A DNA stretch of 42,238 nt from JBQCDV01 sp051960855 (GTDB lineage Bacteria > Actinomycetota > Actinomycetes > JAJZTN01). Position 1 is the stretch's first letter; each line of letters starts with the position of its first letter. Made by a program: the position numbers and the translations under genes. The notes beneath the pieces are model-generated. The model was given only the letters and a program-made list of their open reading frames with translations, did no database searches and was not told the origin of the DNA. Below, in pieces: positions 24,818 through 32,715 of this stretch. The stretch spans positions 1 to 42,238 of the forward strand of contig JBQCDV010000031.1 in assembly GCA_051960855.1 (NCBI GenBank), in the 5' to 3' direction.

Positions 24818-25527
24818 CGCAGGGCGCACTCGGCCCTGGCGTCGTCGTGCGCAACCCCCCGCGGGCCGACAGCCAGGTGACAGCGTCGTTCGCGAAGGTG
24901 GGGGTGGCCACCGTTCACGAGGCGCAGGGACGCACGGGCCTGCTCGACCCGGCGCTGCGGCCGATCTACCCCGGCGCACGCCTCGTGGGGACCGCGGTCA
25001 CCGTCAGCGTCCCGCCGTGCGACAACTGGATGATCCACGTCGCCGTCGAGCAGTGTCAGGAGGGCGACGTCCTCATCGTGGCTCCGACCTCACCGTCGAA
25101 CGCCGGCTACTTCGGCGAGCTGCTGGCGACCGCGGTGCAGGCCCGGGGCGTGGCCGGGCTCGTCATCGACGCCGGCTGCCGCGACGTAGCCGAGCTGACC
25201 CGGAAGCGCTTCCCGGTCTGGTCGCGCTATGTCTGCGCGCAGGGCACCGTCAAGGAGACGCTCGGAGACGTCAACGTCCCGCTCGTGTGCGCCGGTCAGA
25301 TTGTGCATCCCGGCGATGTCGTGGTCGCCGACGACGACGGCGTCGTCATCGTGCCGCGGCGCCAGGCTGCGCGGGTCCTCGATGCCTCCCTCGCCCGTGA
25401 GGCCAAGGAGGAGCGGTCCCGCGCCCGCTATGCCGCCGGGGAGATCAGCCTGGACGTGCAGGGCATGCGACCGCGTCTCGCTGAGAAGGGCCTGCGGTAC
25501 GTGGACGCCGCGCAGGAGGACGAGTGA
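24808..25527 (+). CDS. ligK: 4-carboxy-4-hydroxy-2-oxoadipate aldolase/oxaloacetate decarboxylase (RraA family)
   Basis: A 239-residue class II pyruvate aldolase of the RraA-like HMG/CHA aldolase family. It splits 4-carboxy-4-hydroxy-2-oxoadipate to pyruvate and oxaloacetate, the last step of the protocatechuate 4,5-cleavage and gallate pathways. Visible motifs are G100-Y-F-G103-E-L-L, binding the pyruvate part, and R125-D126 in DAGCRD, the catalytic Arg and metal ligand. ATG 24808 overlaps the preceding gene by 10 bp. Direct adjacency to LigJ makes the CHA substrate very likely. RraA RNase E inhibitors share the fold but are shorter, about 160 residues. Confidence 0.9.
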   Translation: MAVTQGALGPGVVVRNPPRADSQVTASFAKVGVATVHEAQGRTGLLDPALRPIYPGARLVGTAVTVSVPPCDNWMIHVAVEQCQEGDVLIVAPTSPSNAGYFGELLATAVQARGVAGLVIDAGCRDVAELTRKRFPVWSRYVCAQGTVKETLGDVNVPLVCAGQIVHPGDVVVADDDGVVIVPRRQAARVLDASLAREAKEERSRARYAAGEISLDVQGMRPRLAEKGLRYVDAAQEDE

Positions 25528-25540
25528 TGGAGGACCCGGA

Positions 25541-26605
25541 ATGATCATCGACTGCCACGGGCACTACACCACCGCGCCGGGCCAGCTGCAGGCGTTCCGA
25601 GACGCTCAACTCGCTGCTGCGGACGGCGCCGGTGCGCCTGCCGCACAGCTGGCGGACATCTCCGACGACGAGATCCGCGAGAGCCTGGAGACGACGCAGC
25701 TGCGGCTCCTGCGTGAGCGCGGCGAAGACCTGATGATCTTCTCGCCGAAGGCCTCCGGCATGGAGCACCACGTGCCCGACCCGGGTGTGGCCGAGCAGTG
25801 GGCGCGGGCCAGCAACGACCTGATCGGCAGGATCACGCAGCTGTATCCCGAGCACTTCGTCGGCGTGGCGCAGCTCCCCCAGACGCCCGGGGACGTGGTG
25901 CGCGACGGGCAGGGGAGTGGTCTCGACCGGGTCATCGGCGAGCTCCGCCGCGCCGTCACCGAGCTGGGCTTCGTCGGCTGCAACCTCAACCCCGACCCGT
26001 CGGGCGGCTTCTGGGCGGCGCCCCCGCTCACCGACAAGGCCTGGTACCCGCTCTACGAGACGCTCGTCGAGCTCGACGTGCCGGCCATGATCCACGTCTC
26101 GTCGTCGTGCAACCCCGTCTTCCACGCCCTTGGCGCCCACTACCTCAACGCCGACACCACGGCGTTCATGCAGCTGGTGCAGGGCGACCTCTTCGCCGAC
26201 TTCCCGACGCTGCGCTTCGTCATCCCGCACGGCGGCGGCGCGGTCCCCTACCACTGGGGCCGCTTCCGCGGACTCGCCGACCGGCTCGGCAAGCCGCCGC
26301 TGGCCGAGCACGTGATGCGCAACGTCTTCTTCGACACCGCCGTCTACCACCAGGCTGGCATCGACCTGCTGCTCGCCGTCATCGACCACGACAACCTGCT
26401 CTTCGCCAGCGAGATGTTCGGAGCGGTCCGTGGGATCGACCCGGAGACCGGGCGCAACTTCGATGACACCAAGCCCTTCGTCGACGCGGTGGCGATGAGC
26501 GACGGCGACCGGGCGAAGATCTTCGAGGGCAACGCCCGCCGGGTCTACCCCCGGCTGGACGCGGTGCTGGCCGCACGCCGCGCCGCGGCGCCCGCGGGCC
26601 GATGA
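25541..26605 (+). CDS. ligJ: 4-oxalomesaconate hydratase (LigJ, amidohydrolase superfamily)
   Basis: A 354-residue amidohydrolase-superfamily protein that follows the LigJ pattern over its full length. It starts MIIDCHGHYTTAP with metal-binding H6 and H8; later come NLNPDPSGG, MIHVSSSCNP, GAHYLNADTTAFMQL, IPHGGGAVPYHWGRFRGLA, FFDTAVYHQ and LLFASEMFGAVRGIDP. LigJ hydrates 4-oxalomesaconate to 4-carboxy-4-hydroxy-2-oxoadipate, the substrate of the aldolase encoded just upstream. The frame is open from 25229, but ATG 25541 gives the exact family N-terminus and has GGAGG upstream. The next gene begins inside its stop (ATGA). Gamma-resorcylate-type decarboxylases are relatives, but the match to LigJ is much better. 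Confidence 0.92.
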   Translation: MIIDCHGHYTTAPGQLQAFRDAQLAAADGAGAPAAQLADISDDEIRESLETTQLRLLRERGEDLMIFSPKASGMEHHVPDPGVAEQWARASNDLIGRITQLYPEHFVGVAQLPQTPGDVVRDGQGSGLDRVIGELRRAVTELGFVGCNLNPDPSGGFWAAPPLTDKAWYPLYETLVELDVPAMIHVSSSCNPVFHALGAHYLNADTTAFMQLVQGDLFADFPTLRFVIPHGGGAVPYHWGRFRGLADRLGKPPLAEHVMRNVFFDTAVYHQAGIDLLLAVIDHDNLLFASEMFGAVRGIDPETGRNFDDTKPFVDAVAMSDGDRAKIFEGNARRVYPRLDAVLAARRAAAPAGR

Positions 26606-27585
26606 GCCGGCTGCGGCTGAGCTTCGCCTGCGGCGACTACGACCGCACCCGCCCCCTGCTCGACGGGACCGTGCAGGCCGACGGCATCGACCTGGTGCCG
26701 CTGTGCCTGCCGGTCGAGGAGACCTTCTTCCGGATGCTCCGGCACCAGGAGTTCGAGGTGGCCGAGCTGTCGCTGTCCTCCTACGTCGTGTCGCTCGAGC
26801 GAGGGGCGCCGTTCGTTGCGTTGCCCGTCTACACCTCGCGCAGCTTCCGCCTCGGAGGCGCCTTCATCAGCGCGGCCAGCGGCATCACGTCCCCGGAGCA
26901 GCTGGCCGGCCGCCGGGTGGGGTCGCCGGAGTTCCAGCTCACGGCGTGCGTCTGGATCCGCGGGATCCTCGCCGACCACTACGACCTGCCGGTCGACGCC
27001 CCAACCTACGTCCTGGGTGGCCAGGAAACGGCTGGTCGAGTGGAGAAGGCCCGCCTCGACCTGCCGCCGTCGATCCGGGTGGAGCAGGCTCCGGCGGGAC
27101 GGACGCTGAGCGGCCTGCTCGCGGACGGCGAGCTCGACGCCCTCTACAGCCCCCGGATTCCCAGCACCTTCGACGGGCAGCGGGTCCGTCGGCTGTTTCC
27201 CGACGTGGTGGCCGCCGACATCGAGTACTTCCGCCGCAGCGGCATCTTCCCCGTCATGCACGTAGTCGTGGTGCGACGGGACGTCTACGAGGCCAACCGC
27301 TGGGTGGCCCAGTCGCTGACGAAGGCGCTGACCGAGGCCAAGCGACTCGGCGACGCGCGGCTGTGGGACACCTCGGCGCTTCCCGTGTCCGCGCCGTGGC
27401 TGCTCGCCGGCCTGGAGTCCGCCCGCGAGGTGATGGGACCCGACTTCTGGTCCTATGGACTGCCGGGGAACGAGGCCGGCCTCGACACCTTCCTGCGCTA
27501 CCACCACGAGCAGGGCCTGTCGGCGCAGCGGCACGAGGTGGGCGAGCTGTTTGCTCCTGAGTCGCTGGAGTCGTTCGTGATCTGA
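26602..27585 (+). CDS. 4,5-dihydroxyphthalate decarboxylase family protein (paralogue 2)
   Basis: A 327-residue second member of the dihydroxyphthalate-decarboxylase/binding-protein-like family, without a signal peptide. Shared pieces with the paralogue at 22648-23598 are FRMLRHQEFEVAELSLSSY, FVALPVYTSRSFR, QLAGRRVG, VWIRGILADHY and the C-terminal FAPESLE; overall they are clearly diverged. The highly conserved GVNRGYT of paralogue 1 is GSPEFQL here, so the substrate or reaction probably differs. Its ATG overlaps the ligJ stop. Two paralogues in one island suggest two successive or alternative decarboxylations. Confidence 0.82.
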   Translation: MSRLRLSFACGDYDRTRPLLDGTVQADGIDLVPLCLPVEETFFRMLRHQEFEVAELSLSSYVVSLERGAPFVALPVYTSRSFRLGGAFISAASGITSPEQLAGRRVGSPEFQLTACVWIRGILADHYDLPVDAPTYVLGGQETAGRVEKARLDLPPSIRVEQAPAGRTLSGLLADGELDALYSPRIPSTFDGQRVRRLFPDVVAADIEYFRRSGIFPVMHVVVVRRDVYEANRWVAQSLTKALTEAKRLGDARLWDTSALPVSAPWLLAGLESAREVMGPDFWSYGLPGNEAGLDTFLRYHHEQGLSAQRHEVGELFAPESLESFVI

Positions 27586-27590
27586 GGCGC

Positions 27591-28865
27591 TCAGGCGGCG
27601 GCGTGGGACTTCAGCAGCTGCTTGAGCGGCGTGGCGTTGTCGCGGGCCCGGTCGGCCGGCAGCGGGATGCCGTCCTTCAGCGCCTTTCGTCCCGCGAGGT
27701 AGTCGGAGGGACTGTTGACCGCGTTGACGGCCAGGAGCGAGCCCTGCCGGTAGTAGAGGACCGCGAAAGCCTCCGTGTCGGGGTCGCCGCGCACCACGAG
27801 CTCGTCGTAGCCCTCGGCGATGCCCGCGATCTGCAGCTTGAGGTCGAACTGGTCCGACCAGAACCAGGGGACGTCGCCCGCGGGACGGAGCTGTCCGAGC
27901 AGCGTCGCCGCCGCCGTACGGCCCTGGGAGACGGCGTTGGGCATCGACTCGAGCCGGACGTAGCCAGTCCCCGTCACGGGATGGGGCACCACGGTGCAGT
28001 CGCCAGCCGCCACCGTGCGGCCGTCGCTCGTCCGCGCGAAGCGATCGACGACGATGCCGCCCTCGCAGCGCAGCCCGAGCGTCTCGGCGAGCTCGGTGCG
28101 GGGGACCACGCCCACGCCGACGACGACGAGGTCCGCCGGCAGCGTCGTTCCGTCCGCGAGGCGCACGGCGCGCACGTGCCCTCCGGGGGAGGTCTCGAAC
28201 GCCGCGACCTGCGCGTCCAGGAGCACCTGCGTCCCGCGCCGGGTGTGGGCCTGGCGGTAGAACTCCGAGACCAGCGGCGCGACCGACCGGGCAACGAGGC
28301 GGTCAGCTGCTTCGACCACGGTGACCGTGCGGCCTTCCGACCGCGCCACGGCCGCCGCCTCCAGCCCGATATAGCCGCCGCCCACGACGACGACGCGTTC
28401 GGCGCGGTCGAGGTGGTCGCGCAGCCGGTGGGCGTCGTCGAGGTGGCGCAGGTAGCAGACGCCGCCGGCGTCGGCCCCGGGAATGGTCAGCCGCCGCGGC
28501 CGGGCGCCCGTCGCGAGCGCAAGGTCGGCGAAGCGCAGCTCGCGTCCGGTGGCGGTCCGGGCGACGCCACCGGCAGCGTCCCGCTCGATGTCCGTGACCC
28601 GCTCACCGGTGAGCAGCGTGATCGAGGAGGCCTCGTAGTACTCCGTCGTTCGCAGGGCGAGGCTCGACGTCTCGGTGGCGCGCGTGAGCAGCTCCTTGGA
28701 CAGCGGTGGCCGCTGGTAGGGAGCGTGCGGCTCGGCGCCCACGATCGTGATCGGCCGGAGGTCGCCTGCCTCGCGCAGGCTCGCGGCGATCTGGACGCCT
28801 GCCTGGCTGGCGCCGACGATGAGCAGGCCTCCGTCGCCGCGAGGGGCAGCGCCGCCCGAGGTCAC
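27591..28865 (-). CDS. FAD/NAD(P)-dependent ferredoxin reductase
   Basis: A 424-residue reductase of the putidaredoxin-reductase/rubredoxin-reductase type. The FAD-binding motif is LLIVGASQAGVQIAASLR (14-31), and YQRPPLSKELL is highly typical. NAD binding is VVVVGGGYIGLEAAA in mid-protein, the second FAD motif TVAAGDCTVVP. It would pass electrons from NAD(P)H to the 2Fe-2S ferredoxin encoded directly upstream and on to the Rieske oxygenase at 18.6 kb. GTG 28865 overlaps the ferredoxin stop (GTGA). Its end lies 5 bp from that of the convergent decarboxylase paralogue 2. Confidence 0.9.
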   Translation of the reverse strand: MTSGGAAPRGDGGLLIVGASQAGVQIAASLREAGDLRPITIVGAEPHAPYQRPPLSKELLTRATETSSLALRTTEYYEASSITLLTGERVTDIERDAAGGVARTATGRELRFADLALATGARPRRLTIPGADAGGVCYLRHLDDAHRLRDHLDRAERVVVVGGGYIGLEAAAVARSEGRTVTVVEAADRLVARSVAPLVSEFYRQAHTRRGTQVLLDAQVAAFETSPGGHVRAVRLADGTTLPADLVVVGVGVVPRTELAETLGLRCEGGIVVDRFARTSDGRTVAAGDCTVVPHPVTGTGYVRLESMPNAVSQGRTAAATLLGQLRPAGDVPWFWSDQFDLKLQIAGIAEGYDELVVRGDPDTEAFAVLYYRQGSLLAVNAVNSPSDYLAGRKALKDGIPLPADRARDNATPLKQLLKSHAAA

Positions 28866-29185
28866 GGCTGCGTCTCCGGCGTCTGGACCGTCAGCCCGTC
28901 GAGCTCCTCGGTCAACTTGATCTGGCAGCCGAGCCGACTGCCCTCGCGTGGATCGGACACCGCCATGTCGAGCAGGTCCTCTTCGAACTCATTGGGCTCC
29001 GGGAGCCGGCCGCGGAAGGCTTCGTCCACGTAGACGTGGCAGGTCGCGCAGGACGCGTTGCCGCCGCACTCGCCGATGATGCCCGGGACGCCGTTCTTCA
29101 CAGCCGTCACCATCACGGACTCCCCGATGGTGCCGTCGATCGTGCGCTCGGAGCCGTCGGCAGCGACGTAGGTGACCTTGGGCAC
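28862..29185 (-). CDS. 2Fe-2S ferredoxin (putidaredoxin type)
   Basis: A 107-residue plant/vertebrate-type 2Fe-2S ferredoxin. Cluster ligands are in ECGGNASCATCHVYVD (C-x5-C-x2-C), with the fourth Cys in LGCQIKL. The C-x5-C spacing is that of putidaredoxin and terpredoxin, which serve oxygenases through an FAD reductase, and such a reductase is the next gene. GTG 29185 follows GGAAGGA. The promoter carries a perfect operator on its -10 region. Most likely it is the electron donor of the Rieske oxygenase, although that gene is 9 kb away in another operon. Confidence 0.9.
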   Translation of the reverse strand: MPKVTYVAADGSERTIDGTIGESVMVTAVKNGVPGIIGECGGNASCATCHVYVDEAFRGRLPEPNEFEEDLLDMAVSDPREGSRLGCQIKLTEELDGLTVQTPETQP

Positions 29186-29213
29186 GAGGCGTCCTTCCGG
29201 GCAGCGTCAGACA

Positions 29214-29250
29214 ATGGTCTGACCATAATACCCTCAGTCCTGGCTGTCAC
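29214..29250 (-). promoter_or_regulatory. Promoter of the ferredoxin operon with embedded FadR-type operator
   Basis: On the minus strand GTGACA (29250-29245) and TATGGT (29227-29222) are 17 bp apart and make a reasonable promoter. The perfect 13-bp palindrome ATGGTC-T-GACCAT (29214-29226) covers the -10 box. A wider repeat GTCAGAC-AATG-GTCTGAC occupies 29206-29223. Repression by the adjacent GntR-type regulator is the simplest reading. Confidence 0.65.
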
Positions 29251-30097
29251 CCCGCGGGCGCCCAGCGACCGTTGGTTCCTGCGCCACGCGCGAGGCGGTC
29301 CGCTCCAGGTGCGTAGCCATGATGTGCTGCGCCTTCGGGAGGTCCCGCTGCGCAATGGCCTCCACGAGAGCGCGGTGCTCCTCGGAGCCGCGATGTCCCA
29401 TGAGGGGCGCGACGACCTGCGCCTCGAGCATGCTCATGAGCATCGGGCCGTGGAACGAGTGGACGAGCATCTCGATTGCGGGGTTGTGCGTCGCCGCCGC
29501 AAGCCGGACGTGGAAGTCGGCGGACATGCTCATGGAGTAGGTCTCGGTCGTGAGGGCAGCGGCGTGGGCATCACACATCGCTCGCAGATCGGCGATGTCC
29601 TCGTCGGTCGCCCGCTCGACGACGAGGGGGACGATGCCAACCTCGACGACCTGGCGCGCTTCGGTGATGTCGGTGGCTGTGAGCGAGGACAACGCGATGA
29701 GATCGGCGAGACCAGCGCCCACCTGTGCCGAAGTTGGCGCTGTGACGAAGGCCCCGCCTCGCGCGCCCACCCGGATCTCGATCAGGCCCCCGGCCTCGAG
29801 CACCCGCAGTGCCTCTCGGACAGTGACGCGACTGACGCCGAACCTCTCGCACAGTTCGCGCTCGCTCGGCAGCCGGTCGCCCGGCTGCAGCCTGCCCTGG
29901 CGGATAAGGACCCGGATCTGCTGGACGATCAGCTGGGAGACCCGCGCCAGTGAGACGGCCTGGAACATGTCGTCGTCCCGTGCTGGCAGCGCGGTGGGGA
30001 GACTGCCGGCGGCGGAGCCGTGACCGGCGCTCTCGCCGCTCTCGCCGCTCTCGCCGTGCTCGTCTCTGCTGGCGGGCCGCGTACGTCGAGCCACCAT
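29234..30097 (-). CDS. FadR-type GntR family transcriptional regulator (FCD domain)
   Basis: A 287-residue GntR/FadR regulator. After a low-complexity N-terminus (GESGESGES, about residues 15-24), the winged helix-turn-helix runs about 50-115, with LIRQGRLQPGDRLPSERELCERFGVSRVTVREALRVLEAGGLI. The FCD effector domain follows, with DFHVRLAAATHN and a later EEH supplying the metal-type His residues. FadR-subfamily proteins bind TnGTnnnACnA palindromes, and exactly such sites (TGGTnnnACCA) stand before most operons of this island, including one upstream of this gene. ATG 30097 has GGGAGAGG upstream. Its ligand is probably an aromatic acid or pathway intermediate (inference). Confidence 0.9.
   Translation of the reverse strand: MVARRTRPASRDEHGESGESGESAGHGSAAGSLPTALPARDDDMFQAVSLARVSQLIVQQIRVLIRQGRLQPGDRLPSERELCERFGVSRVTVREALRVLEAGGLIEIRVGARGGAFVTAPTSAQVGAGLADLIALSSLTATDITEARQVVEVGIVPLVVERATDEDIADLRAMCDAHAAALTTETYSMSMSADFHVRLAAATHNPAIEMLVHSFHGPMLMSMLEAQVVAPLMGHRGSEEHRALVEAIAQRDLPKAQHIMATHLERTASRVAQEPTVAGRPRGDSQD
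30029..30055. repeat. 9-bp tandem repeat inside the GntR gene
   Basis: Three exact copies of GCTCTCGCC on the plus strand encode the GES-GES-GES tract in the N-terminal extension of the GntR regulator. It is in frame, so slippage would change only linker length. Confidence 0.75.
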
Positions 30098-30587
30098 GGC
30101 ACCTCTCCCGTTGGGCCACGGCGCCGAGGTGCGCCGGGCCAGCCTAGGCGCGCCGATGCAACAGCGGACCGACGCTTCGCCGGCTGACTATTCCGGATCA
30201 CGGCTGGTATCACCAATGGGCGCAGTTCCCGCACTGCGTCTCGCCCCCGCACGGATCCCAATTCGAGTCGTCCTCGGTCCCGCGTCGCCCCCATCGCGGT
30301 CTCCGAAGCCCGCCCCCGAAGGCCGCCCCGATGGCCACCCCCGATGGCAGTTCCACGTCTCGTGCGTCCATCGATGGCTGTTGGACAGCCACCAGTGCAC
30401 TCGGGAGACCGTGTACGGGACGCTGGTGGTGGTGCAGGAAGGCGAGGCGCGGCTGTCGGCGGCGGACGCAGACGGCTAGGCGCGGGAGCGGGTCGCCTTC
30501 CCGAGCTAGGGTTCGTCGTCGCGACCCGGTGCGGGAGGGTGACCTGGACGCGAGGAGCACGGGAGGGGCGCAGGAGGAGGAGCACGT
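30098..30587. other. 490-bp intergenic region, no confident gene
   Basis: The region lies between the leftward GntR regulator and the rightward class II aldolase. It holds an operator-like palindrome at 30205-30215, a -10-like TAGGCT on the minus strand at 30146-30141 that could serve the regulator, and a hairpin with 7-bp arms (TGGCTGT, 3-nt loop) at 30375-30391. The last 60 bp contain AGGAGGAGG-type sequence ahead of the aldolase ATG. A rightward frame ending at 30479 has a protein-like tail (ETVYGTLVVVQEGEARLSAADADG) but no coherent upstream part; it may be a gene remnant. Confidence 0.5.
30205..30215. promoter_or_regulatory. FadR-type operator upstream of the GntR regulator
   Basis: TGGT-ATC-ACCA is a perfect copy of the island palindrome, about 108 bp upstream of the regulator's ATG and 373 bp before the class II aldolase. 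It could mediate autoregulation or control a rightward promoter. Confidence 0.55.
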
Positions 30588-31382
30588 ATGGCGGCGGTCG
30601 GCGCAGAGAGCGGCGACGGCGGGGACGCGAGCGGGCGGCGTTCGGGGTCTGACCCGGGCCGCCTGCGGACGGTGATCGCCGAGGCGTGCCGCGTGCTGGC
30701 TGCGACCGGTCTCGTCGAGCACATCCTCGGGCACGTCAGCGCGCGGGGCGAGGGCGGTGAGGTCTGGATCCGCGGGCGGCGCCCCACCGAGCGCGGCCTG
30801 CTGTGGACTGAGCTCGACGACATCCGGCCCGTCGGACTAGACGGCGCCTCACGAGACGAGCGCGCTGCGGCGGACGGTTGGTTTCCTCCGAACGAGCTAC
30901 CCCTGCACCTGCAGGTGCTCACGGCCCGGCCGGACGTCACGGCCGTCGTGCACGCTCACCCACCTGCGGTCGTCGCCGCCTCGGTTGCCGATCTGCCGTG
31001 GCTGCCGGTCGTCGGCGCCTACGACATCCCCGCCGCCCGGCTCGCCGCTGACGGCATTCCGGTGTGGCCGCGCAGCGCGCTGGTGCGCACGACCGAACTG
31101 GGCGCGCAAGCGGCCGCCGCGCTCGGGTCCCGGCCCGTCCTGGTGCTTCGCGGCCACGGTCTGGTCACGGTGGGCGAGGGTGACGCCGAGATGGCGGTGA
31201 AGCTGGCGGTGACGCGTGCCTTCGCCGTCGAGTCACTCGCACGCGTCATGCTGCAGGTCGGGGCCACTGGGCAGCGGCTCCGCCCCATCGCGGAAGACGA
31301 CCTGGCCGAGCTGCCCGACCTCGGGGCCGGCTTCAACGTCGACGCCCTCTGGCAGCACCTGCTCACCCGGATCCCGGACTAA
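30588..31382 (+). CDS. Class II aldolase/adducin family protein, possible dihydroxyphthalate decarboxylase
   Basis: A 264-residue zinc-dependent class II aldolase-fold protein. Zinc ligands are H122 and H124 (VVHAHPP) and H190 (LRGHGLV); the catalytic acid position is E103 in PPNELPLH. The family contains fuculose- and ribulose-phosphate aldolases and also the 3,4-dihydroxyphthalate 2-decarboxylase of actinobacterial phthalate pathways. In this context of Rieske oxygenase and LigJ/LigK, an aromatic decarboxylase is the attractive reading, but sequence alone does not separate the two. Translation begins at ATG 30588 behind GGAGGAGGAG. Its last 150 bp overlap the tail of the convergent MFS gene. 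Confidence 0.82.
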   Translation: MAAVGAESGDGGDASGRRSGSDPGRLRTVIAEACRVLAATGLVEHILGHVSARGEGGEVWIRGRRPTERGLLWTELDDIRPVGLDGASRDERAAADGWFPPNELPLHLQVLTARPDVTAVVHAHPPAVVAASVADLPWLPVVGAYDIPAARLAADGIPVWPRSALVRTTELGAQAAAALGSRPVLVLRGHGLVTVGEGDAEMAVKLAVTRAFAVESLARVMLQVGATGQRLRPIAEDDLAELPDLGAGFNVDALWQHLLTRIPD

Positions 31383-32654
31383 CCCGCTCGCCCGCGGCGT
31401 CCGCTGGAGCTCCAGGCCGCGGCGACGAGCGACGACAAAGACGGCGGCGGTTGCAGCCAGCGCGCTCACGCCCGCGAGCACGAGGCCTGCGCGAGCGCCG
31501 AAGACCGTGCACCACCATCCGAGCAGCGGGCCCCCGAAGGGCGTTGAACCCAGGAAGATGAGCCCGTGCAGCGCGATGACGCGGCCCTGCATCCGCGACT
31601 CGGTCTCCAGTTGCAGCATCGTGCGCGTCAGGGTGTTGACGGAGATGTTGGCGATCCCGAGGGTCACCATCGCGGCCAGCGCGAGCAGCATCGTCGGGGC
31701 GGCAGCGACGAGCAGGTTGGTGACGCCGAACGCCGCGGCGGCCACGAGCACCGCGCGCAGCGTGGCGCCGAGGCGGTTGGCGGCGAGCAGCGCGCCGATG
31801 ACGGCGCCGAGGCCGAGCGCGGCGGTGAGTGACCCATATCCGGACGCGCCGCTGTGGAGGTCTTTCTGTGCCAGCAGTGGCAGCACGACCCGGAAGTTCT
31901 GCCCGAGCAGCGAGATGACGGCGAGCACGGCGAGGCACGCGCCCAGCTCGGGACGGCGTCGTACGTAGGTCAGGCCCTCTCGGATTGTGCCGGTGCCGCC
32001 GGCGGACGAAATGCTCGCGGTGCGCGCGGTCGGGGACATCAGCAGGAGCCCCCAGAGCACGGCGACGAAGGACAGTGCGTTGACCGCGAAGGAGATGCCA
32101 ACCCCGACGGTCGCGATGAGCACGCCCGCGATCGCCGGCCCGACGAGGCGGCCGAGGTTGTGCACCGTGGAGTTGAGCGCCTGGGCGTTCACGTAGTCCT
32201 CGCGCGGCACCTTCTCAGTCAGCAGCGCTTGGCGGGCCGGACTGTCGACCACGGTCACCAGGCCCAGCCCCAGGGTCAGCGCATACACCTCGGCGAGGGT
32301 CACGACGCCGAGCAGCGTCACGACGGCCAGGGCGGCGGCGAGGACCATCGAGGCGGCCTGGGTCGCGATGACCAGGCGGCGCCGGTCCGCCCGGTCTGTC
32401 AACGAGCCGCCCCAGAGTCCGAAGACGAGCGTGGGCCCGAACTGCAGCGCGGCGGCGACCCCGAGGGCGATGCCGGACCCCGTCAACTGCAGCACCAGCC
32501 AGTCCTGGGCGACGCGCTGCATCCACGTGCCCATCACCGACACGGCGTGGCCGGTGAGGAAGAGGCGGTAGTCGCGATGGCGGAGGGAGCGCAGGGTGCG
32601 CTGCCACGGTGTCCCCGCGGGAGCCGCTTCCTCTGCCCCCGGACCGTCCGTCAT
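31233..32654 (-). CDS. MFS transporter (EntS-like exporter group)
   Basis: A 473-residue major facilitator with about 10-12 membrane helices. The N-terminal LRHRDYRLFLTGHAVSVMGTWMQRVAQDWLVLQLTGS and the loop GGSLTDRADRRRLV (motif A) are typical of the DHA3/EntS-like group, as is the mid-protein GPAIAGVL. These proteins usually export small molecules. The last 50 or so residues (after about 417) are hydrophilic and are encoded antisense to the end of the class II aldolase gene, so the tail is probably a non-conserved extension reached by loss of an earlier stop. The promoter gap to the divergent gene contains a perfect operator, so it is likely in the regulon. Confidence 0.85.
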   Translation of the reverse strand: MTDGPGAEEAAPAGTPWQRTLRSLRHRDYRLFLTGHAVSVMGTWMQRVAQDWLVLQLTGSGIALGVAAALQFGPTLVFGLWGGSLTDRADRRRLVIATQAASMVLAAALAVVTLLGVVTLAEVYALTLGLGLVTVVDSPARQALLTEKVPREDYVNAQALNSTVHNLGRLVGPAIAGVLIATVGVGISFAVNALSFVAVLWGLLLMSPTARTASISSAGGTGTIREGLTYVRRRPELGACLAVLAVISLLGQNFRVVLPLLAQKDLHSGASGYGSLTAALGLGAVIGALLAANRLGATLRAVLVAAAAFGVTNLLVAAAPTMLLALAAMVTLGIANISVNTLTRTMLQLETESRMQGRVIALHGLIFLGSTPFGGPLLGWWCTVFGARAGLVLAGVSALAATAAVFVVARRRGLELQRTPRASGLVRDPGEQVLPEGVDVEAGPEVGQLGQVVFRDGAEPLPSGPDLQHDACE

Positions 32655-32696
32655 GACTCTCCCGTCCTCGCCGCGCTCGTTCCCTCAACGGTTTAT

Positions 32697-32708
32697 TGGT
32701 CCTACCAT
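32697..32708. promoter_or_regulatory. FadR-type operator and -10 box in the MFS/cyclodeaminase gap
   Basis: TGGT-CCT-ACCA at 32697-32707 is a perfect copy of the island palindrome. On the plus strand TACCAT (32703-32708) fits a -10 box, with 7 nt to the GTG at 32716, so the rightward transcript would be leaderless and a bound regulator would block it. The same site is 43 bp upstream of the leftward MFS start. Confidence 0.65.
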
Positions 32709-32715
32709 CTCGCCC

